Shown here piece by piece: positions 59,249 through 64,000 of a stretch of 64,000 nucleotides of DNA. The stretch comes from Bacillota bacterium (GTDB lineage Bacteria; Bacillota; Clostridia; Christensenellales; Aristaeellaceae). Within the stretch, counting starts at the first letter, position 1; each line of letters opens with the position of its first letter. The notes under the pieces are model-generated. The model was given only the letters and a program-made list of their open reading frames with translations, was not told where the DNA came from and did no database searches. The position numbers were made by a program, and so were the translations under genes. The stretch is from contig JAEYRW010000103.1 of NCBI GenBank assembly GCA_023435435.1, positions 1 to 64,000 on the forward strand. Reading direction: 5' to 3'.

Positions 59249-60829
59249 ATGAGGAAATTTCTTGCGCTCCTGACGGGACTCGTTCTGGTGCTGAGCATGC
59301 TCGTACCCACTGCGATGGCGGAAGAGACCTATGATCCCGATGCGATCATTTATCTCTCGAGCACCGCAGACCCGACGCATCTCGACCCGGCGCTCGCCTC
59401 GGACGGACAGTCCACCGTGGTCACCGGCCTCATCTTCAGCTCGCTCATCGGTTACAACCTGGACGGCTCCATCTATCTGGACGTGGCCGAATCCTATGAC
59501 GTTTCCGAAGACGGCCTGACCTACACGTTCCACATTCGCGACGGCATTACCTTCACCGACGGCACCGCCTGCGACGCGGACGCCATCGCCTGGAACTGGA
59601 ATCGCGTGATTCCCGCCAACGCCACCGCGGACATGACCTATTCCCAGACGCTGTTCGGCTCCGTCGCCTCCTTTGAGGCAACCGATCCGCTGACCTTCGT
59701 CGTGACGCTCACCAAGAAGGACTCCACCTTCATCACCCTGCAGGGTTCGAACTCGCTGGCGGCGGGCCTGGTGTCCCCCACAGCGTACGAGGCCGATCCC
59801 GAAGGCTTCGACCGCAACCCCGTCGGCTGCGGCCCCTACAAGCTCCAAGAGTGGGTCTCCGGCCAGTACGTCTCCCTCGTGCGCAATGACGATTACTTCG
59901 GCGACAAGGCCGTCAACGGCGGCGTCGTGGTGCGCATCATCCCCGAGGCTTCCACTGCGGTTTCCGAGCTGATGGTGGGCGGCATCGATTACCTGGGCGA
60001 CCTGGCGGCCGATCAGATCGACCTGCTTGCCACCGCCACCAACGTCAAGGTCATCCCCACCAACTCCACGAACCTGAGCATCCTGTCCTTCGCGGACTAT
60101 GAGAAGAACACGCTGTTCGCGGACATCCGTCTGCGTCAGGCCGTGTGCTACGCCCTCGACATGACCTCCATCAACAAGGCGCTGTTCGGCGACGCCATGG
60201 AGAACGCGGTTTCCGCCATTCCCACCAGCATGCAGGCGGGCGCGGACGAGTACTCCATCATCGGCTACGACCCCGACAAGGCCAAGGAGCTCATGACCGA
60301 GGCTGGCTATCCCGACGGCTTTGCGTTTACCCTGCTTACCTACAACGTCGTCAAGGGCTACAACCCCTCGGGCGAACAGCTTGCCGTTCAGATGCAGGCC
60401 GAGCTTGCCAAGGTCGGCATCACCATGAACATCGAGATCCTGCCCTGGGCGGAGTTCCTCGAGAAGATGTACGCGGACCCGGTGGAAGATTATGACGCCA
60501 TCCTGCACGGCTGGGGCGCGGACTACAACGACACCTCGAACATCCTGCTCCTGTTCATCGACGACGAAATCGGCGGCGGACTCAACAACTCCGGCTACAA
60601 CTCGCCCGAGTTCAACGAGTACTACGACGCGGCGATCACGTCTTCGAGCTATGAGGAGGCCGGCGAGCTTTACCACAAGGCCGCGCAGCTTCTGAACGAC
60701 GACTGCCCCGTGTACATCCTCGGCCACGGCCTGGGCCACATGGGCGTCGGCGCGACGCTTCTCAACCCCGAGGAGTGCCTCGGCGGCTGGGGCAACCACA
60801 CCAAGGATCTGAAGAAGATCGCCCAGTAA
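59249..60829 (+). CDS. Solute-binding protein, family 5 (importer operon 3)
   Basis: The 526-residue family 5 binding protein is of the shorter DppA/OppA type. The signal peptide (residues 1-24, FLALLTGLVLVLSMLVPTAMA) has no Cys and ends AMA/EE. Domain signs are LTYTFHIRDGITFTDGTACD, FDRNPVGCGPYKLQEWVSGQ and DIRLRQAVCYALDM. It is likely a dipeptide or oligopeptide binder by resemblance to DppA, with GCGPYK being the family signature. It is the first gene of the operon running off the right end. Confidence 0.91.
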   Translation: MRKFLALLTGLVLVLSMLVPTAMAEETYDPDAIIYLSSTADPTHLDPALASDGQSTVVTGLIFSSLIGYNLDGSIYLDVAESYDVSEDGLTYTFHIRDGITFTDGTACDADAIAWNWNRVIPANATADMTYSQTLFGSVASFEATDPLTFVVTLTKKDSTFITLQGSNSLAAGLVSPTAYEADPEGFDRNPVGCGPYKLQEWVSGQYVSLVRNDDYFGDKAVNGGVVVRIIPEASTAVSELMVGGIDYLGDLAADQIDLLATATNVKVIPTNSTNLSILSFADYEKNTLFADIRLRQAVCYALDMTSINKALFGDAMENAVSAIPTSMQAGADEYSIIGYDPDKAKELMTEAGYPDGFAFTLLTYNVVKGYNPSGEQLAVQMQAELAKVGITMNIEILPWAEFLEKMYADPVEDYDAILHGWGADYNDTSNILLLFIDDEIGGGLNNSGYNSPEFNEYYDAAITSSSYEEAGELYHKAAQLLNDDCPVYILGHGLGHMGVGATLLNPEECLGGWGNHTKDLKKIAQ

Positions 60830-60850
60830 TCACGGAAACGACCTGACAGG

Positions 60851-60885
60851 CGCCGCCGTTCGGTTTTCGCCGGATGGCGGCGCAT
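60851..60885 (+). terminator. Hairpin between binding-protein and permease genes (operon 3)
   Basis: gcgccgcc pairs with ggcggcgc around the ttcgg...ccgga inner stem, giving a stable GC hairpin without a T-run. Further GC-rich inverted sequences follow to about 60955. It is likely an RNA-stability or partial-attenuation element, as in operons 1 and 2. Confidence 0.5.
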
Positions 60886-60985
60886 CGCAGGCGCGTTCGC
60901 GGCGCGCGGAACCGTCGGCGGACGGCGGACGGTCGCGCGGGCCGCGAGGTCGCCCGGATGGGCGAAAACGCAAGGAGGGATCGGA

Positions 60986-61987
60986 TTGCTCAAGTACACG
61001 CTGAAACGCATTCTGATGGCGATCCCCGTCATGTGGGGCATCGTCACCATCGTCTTTATCCTGATGCGCGTGTTCTCCCCCAACCCGGCATATCTGCTGC
61101 TCGGCCAGCACGCGACGGCGGAAAAGGCCGCCGAGCTGACCGCGTATCTCGGCCTCGACAAGCCGATTCTGACCCAATATTGGATCTATCTGAAGCAGCT
61201 CTTCGCGGGGGACCTCGGCACCTCGCTGTTTACCGGCCTCCCGGTCCTGGGTGAGATCGTCTCGCGGCTGCCCGCGACCATCGAGCTGGCCATCGTGGCG
61301 GTGGCTGTGGCGTCCTTCTTTGGCATTTTGCTGGGCGTCATTTCGGCGGTCAAGCAGAACTCCTTTCTCGACAACATCGCTCAGGTGGGCGGGCTTGTGG
61401 GCGTTTCCCTGCCCCGCTTCTGGCTGGGCCTCATGATCATCATCGCCTTCGCGGTGAACATGAAGCTTCTGCCCGTCTCCGGGCGGTTCGACTTCATGAA
61501 CCGGCCCCAGCAGATCACCGGGTTTTACATCCTCGATTCCATCCTCACCCACAACTGGTCGGCGCTCTGGTCGACGCTCAAATATCTAACGCTCCCGGCG
61601 CTCACCATCGCCATCGCCTCCATCGGCTCCATCATGCGCTACACGCGCTCGGCAATGCTGGAAACCATCCGGCAGGACTACATCCGCACGGCGCGCTCCA
61701 AGGGCCTTACCGAGCGGCGCGTCATCGTCCGGCATGCGCTCAAAAACGCGCTGATCCCCATCGTGACCGTCATCGGCATGGAGCTTTCGGGGCTCTTTTC
61801 CGGCTCGGTGCTCACGGAGACCATCTTCGCGTGGCCGGGCGTGGGCAAATACATCGTGGACGGCATCAACAACACCGACTACGCGGTGGTGCAGGGCGGC
61901 TGCCTTCTGGTGGCGCTGATCTCTGTGGCAATGAACCTCGGTGTCGATCTGCTCTACGGCGTGCTCGACCCGCGCATCCGATATTGA
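60986..61987 (+). CDS. ABC importer permease, DppB type (operon 3)
   Basis: The 333-residue permease starts with TTG at 60986, backed by AAGGAGGG 7 bp upstream; no ATG is near. Its N-terminus YTLKRILMAIPVMWGIVTIV is the DppB signature. The EAA-loop is YIRTARSKGLTERRVIVRHA, and the C-terminus VDLLYGVLDPRIRY is typical. Six helices are predicted. It pairs with the DppC-type protein encoded 13 bp downstream. Confidence 0.93.
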   Translation: MLKYTLKRILMAIPVMWGIVTIVFILMRVFSPNPAYLLLGQHATAEKAAELTAYLGLDKPILTQYWIYLKQLFAGDLGTSLFTGLPVLGEIVSRLPATIELAIVAVAVASFFGILLGVISAVKQNSFLDNIAQVGGLVGVSLPRFWLGLMIIIAFAVNMKLLPVSGRFDFMNRPQQITGFYILDSILTHNWSALWSTLKYLTLPALTIAIASIGSIMRYTRSAMLETIRQDYIRTARSKGLTERRVIVRHALKNALIPIVTVIGMELSGLFSGSVLTETIFAWPGVGKYIVDGINNTDYAVVQGGCLLVALISVAMNLGVDLLYGVLDPRIRY

Positions 61988-62000
61988 GGAGGTGCCTGAA

Positions 62001-62864
62001 ATGACGAAAAAGCTAAAACAGGTCAAATCCTCTCCGTGGCGCGACGCGGTGAAGCGGTTCAAAAAGAACAAGACGGCGTGCGTAGCGCTGGCAATCCTGG
62101 GGCTCATGGCGCTGTGCGCGATCTTTGCGCATTGGATCGCCCCCTACGACCCCTACGCCACGGAGCTTGCCCAGGTCAAGGTTGGCCCGTCCGCCGCCCA
62201 CTGGCTCGGCTGCGACGAGAACGGGCGCGACATCCTCTCGCGCATCATTTACGGCGCGCGCATCTCCCTCTCGGTTGGCTTCATCTCGGTCATCATCTCG
62301 ACCTCCATCGGTTCTGTGATCGGGCTCGTCTCCGCCTACTACGGAAAGAGCGTCGACTTCATTTTGAGCCGCCTGATGGAAATGCTCCAATCGTTCCCGA
62401 GCATTCTGCTCGCCATCATATTCATGTCCGTGTTCGGCAGGGGCATCGAGAACGCGGTGATCGCCATCGCGCTGGTGTCGATTCCCGGCCCCGCGCGCAT
62501 CATCCGTTCGTCGGTCCTCTCGGCCAAGGAGAACGACTACGTGGTGGCGGCTCGGGCCATCGGCTGCAAAAACAACCGGGTCATGTTCAAGCACATACTG
62601 CCAAACGTTTTGGCGCCCATCATCGTCAACGCAACCATGTCCGTCTCCGGCGCCATTCTTTCGCTGGCGGCACTGGGCTTTCTGGGACTGGGCGTACAGC
62701 CTCCCCAGGCGGAATGGGGCTACATGCTCTCCACGGGCCGAAACTACATCTTCTCCGCGACGCACATCGTGACCTTCCCCGGCGTCGCCATCGCGGTCAC
62801 GGTTCTGGCATTCAACCTCTTGGGTGACGGCCTGCGCGACGCCCTCGACCCGCGGATGAAGTAG
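62001..62864 (+). CDS. ABC importer permease, DppC type (operon 3)
   Basis: The 287-residue permease has the standard short DppC layout: FKKNKTACVALAILGLMALC (TM1), HWLGCDENGRDILSRIIYGA, EAA-loop YVVAARAIGCKNNRVMFKHI and C-terminal LLGDGLRDALDPRMK. ATG 62001 follows GAGGAGGTG. The longer in-frame stretch from 61941 lies inside the previous gene and is rejected. Confidence 0.93.
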   Translation: MTKKLKQVKSSPWRDAVKRFKKNKTACVALAILGLMALCAIFAHWIAPYDPYATELAQVKVGPSAAHWLGCDENGRDILSRIIYGARISLSVGFISVIISTSIGSVIGLVSAYYGKSVDFILSRLMEMLQSFPSILLAIIFMSVFGRGIENAVIAIALVSIPGPARIIRSSVLSAKENDYVVAARAIGCKNNRVMFKHILPNVLAPIIVNATMSVSGAILSLAALGFLGLGVQPPQAEWGYMLSTGRNYIFSATHIVTFPGVAIAVTVLAFNLLGDGLRDALDPRMK

Positions 62865-62874
62865 GAGGTGCGAA

Positions 62875-63856
<982 letters not shown>

Positions 63857-63864
<8 letters not shown>

Positions 63865-64000
63865 CGTATTGATTGAAGCAAAGAACCTTTCAAAGGTGTT
63901 CACCTCCCGCGGACCGGGTCTGGGCGGAAAGAAGCTCGACGTGCGGGCGGTCAACGACGTCAGCTTCCAAATCCGCGAAGGCGAGACGCTGGGCCTCGTG
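63857..64000 (+). CDS. ABC importer ATPase, DppF type (operon 3), cut by window end
   Basis: Only the first 48 codons are in the window. The GTG start at 63857 (reading VSNVLIEAKNLSKVF) follows AAGGGGG and overlaps the stop of the DppD gene. VNDVSFQIREGETLGLV precedes the expected Walker A motif, which lies beyond the edge. The position after DppD and the strand geometry identify it as the DppF-type partner. Confidence 0.85.

Overview
The window is a GC-rich, compactly coded bacterial chromosome segment. It has strong Shine-Dalgarno sites, TTGACA/TATAAT-type promoters spaced by 17 bp, many ATGA start/stop overlaps, a split glycine dehydrogenase (gcvPA/gcvPB) behind a tandem glycine riboswitch, and abundant Opp/Dpp-type ABC importers. 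Together these suggest an anaerobic, saccharolytic and amino-acid-using member of the Clostridia, possibly a gut lineage near Christensenellales. That placement is inferred from gene style only; there is no rRNA or other marker gene. No tRNA, rRNA, CRISPR array, prophage or transposase gene was seen.

Layout. 0-3.6 kb: two related PLP proteins (a stand-alone aminotransferase and a MocR regulator) and a universal stress protein. 3.6-4.15 kb: two adjacent non-coding elements built of nested hairpins, each bounded by terminal inverted repeats. 4.2-7.6 kb: an orphan ABC substrate-binding protein divergent from a GH63-like glycosidase. 7.7-12.4 kb: a nitrilase-superfamily amidohydrolase and a paired ABC exporter. 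12.5-15.0 kb: a decayed gene, then divergent AraC and TetR regulators sharing an intergenic palindrome between two near-consensus promoters. 15.1-19.9 kb: a nitroreductase and a four-gene uronate nucleotide-sugar cassette (GHMP kinase resembling galacturonokinase, nucleotidyltransferase, UDP-glucuronate 4-epimerase, UDP-glucose dehydrogenase). 20.1-21.6 kb: a flavodoxin-like reductase overlapping a phosphotriesterase-family hydrolase. 22-24.2 kb: CheW plus a chemoreceptor. 24.4-28 kb: a second ABC exporter pair. 28-33.8 kb: a mannoside operon (GH38 alpha-mannosidase, ROK kinase, GntR regulator, large mannose-6-phosphate isomerase). 34.5-40.6 kb, 41-48.7 kb and 59.2-64 kb: three Opp/Dpp-type importers. 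48.7-53.3 kb: glycine cleavage operon. 53.4-58.1 kb: a uronate operon (TRAP transporter, GntR, mannonate dehydratase).

How the parts fit. The window is dominated by uptake and use of small organics: oligopeptides or oligosaccharides (ABC importers), mannosides (GH38, then ROK kinase, then ManA), uronates (TRAP and UxuA) and glycine (gcv). It also holds a route to activated uronic acid. Regulation is unusually legible: near-consensus promoters lie next to palindromes or repeated decamers before the regulated operons, and hairpins recur between the binding-protein gene and the first permease gene in all three importers.

Most notable items: the twin multi-hairpin elements at 3.65-4.15 kb, the galacturonokinase-like cassette, the twin operator decamers flanking the uronate promoter, the extra hairpin ahead of the glycine riboswitch, and solute-binding proteins that mostly lack a lipobox cysteine.
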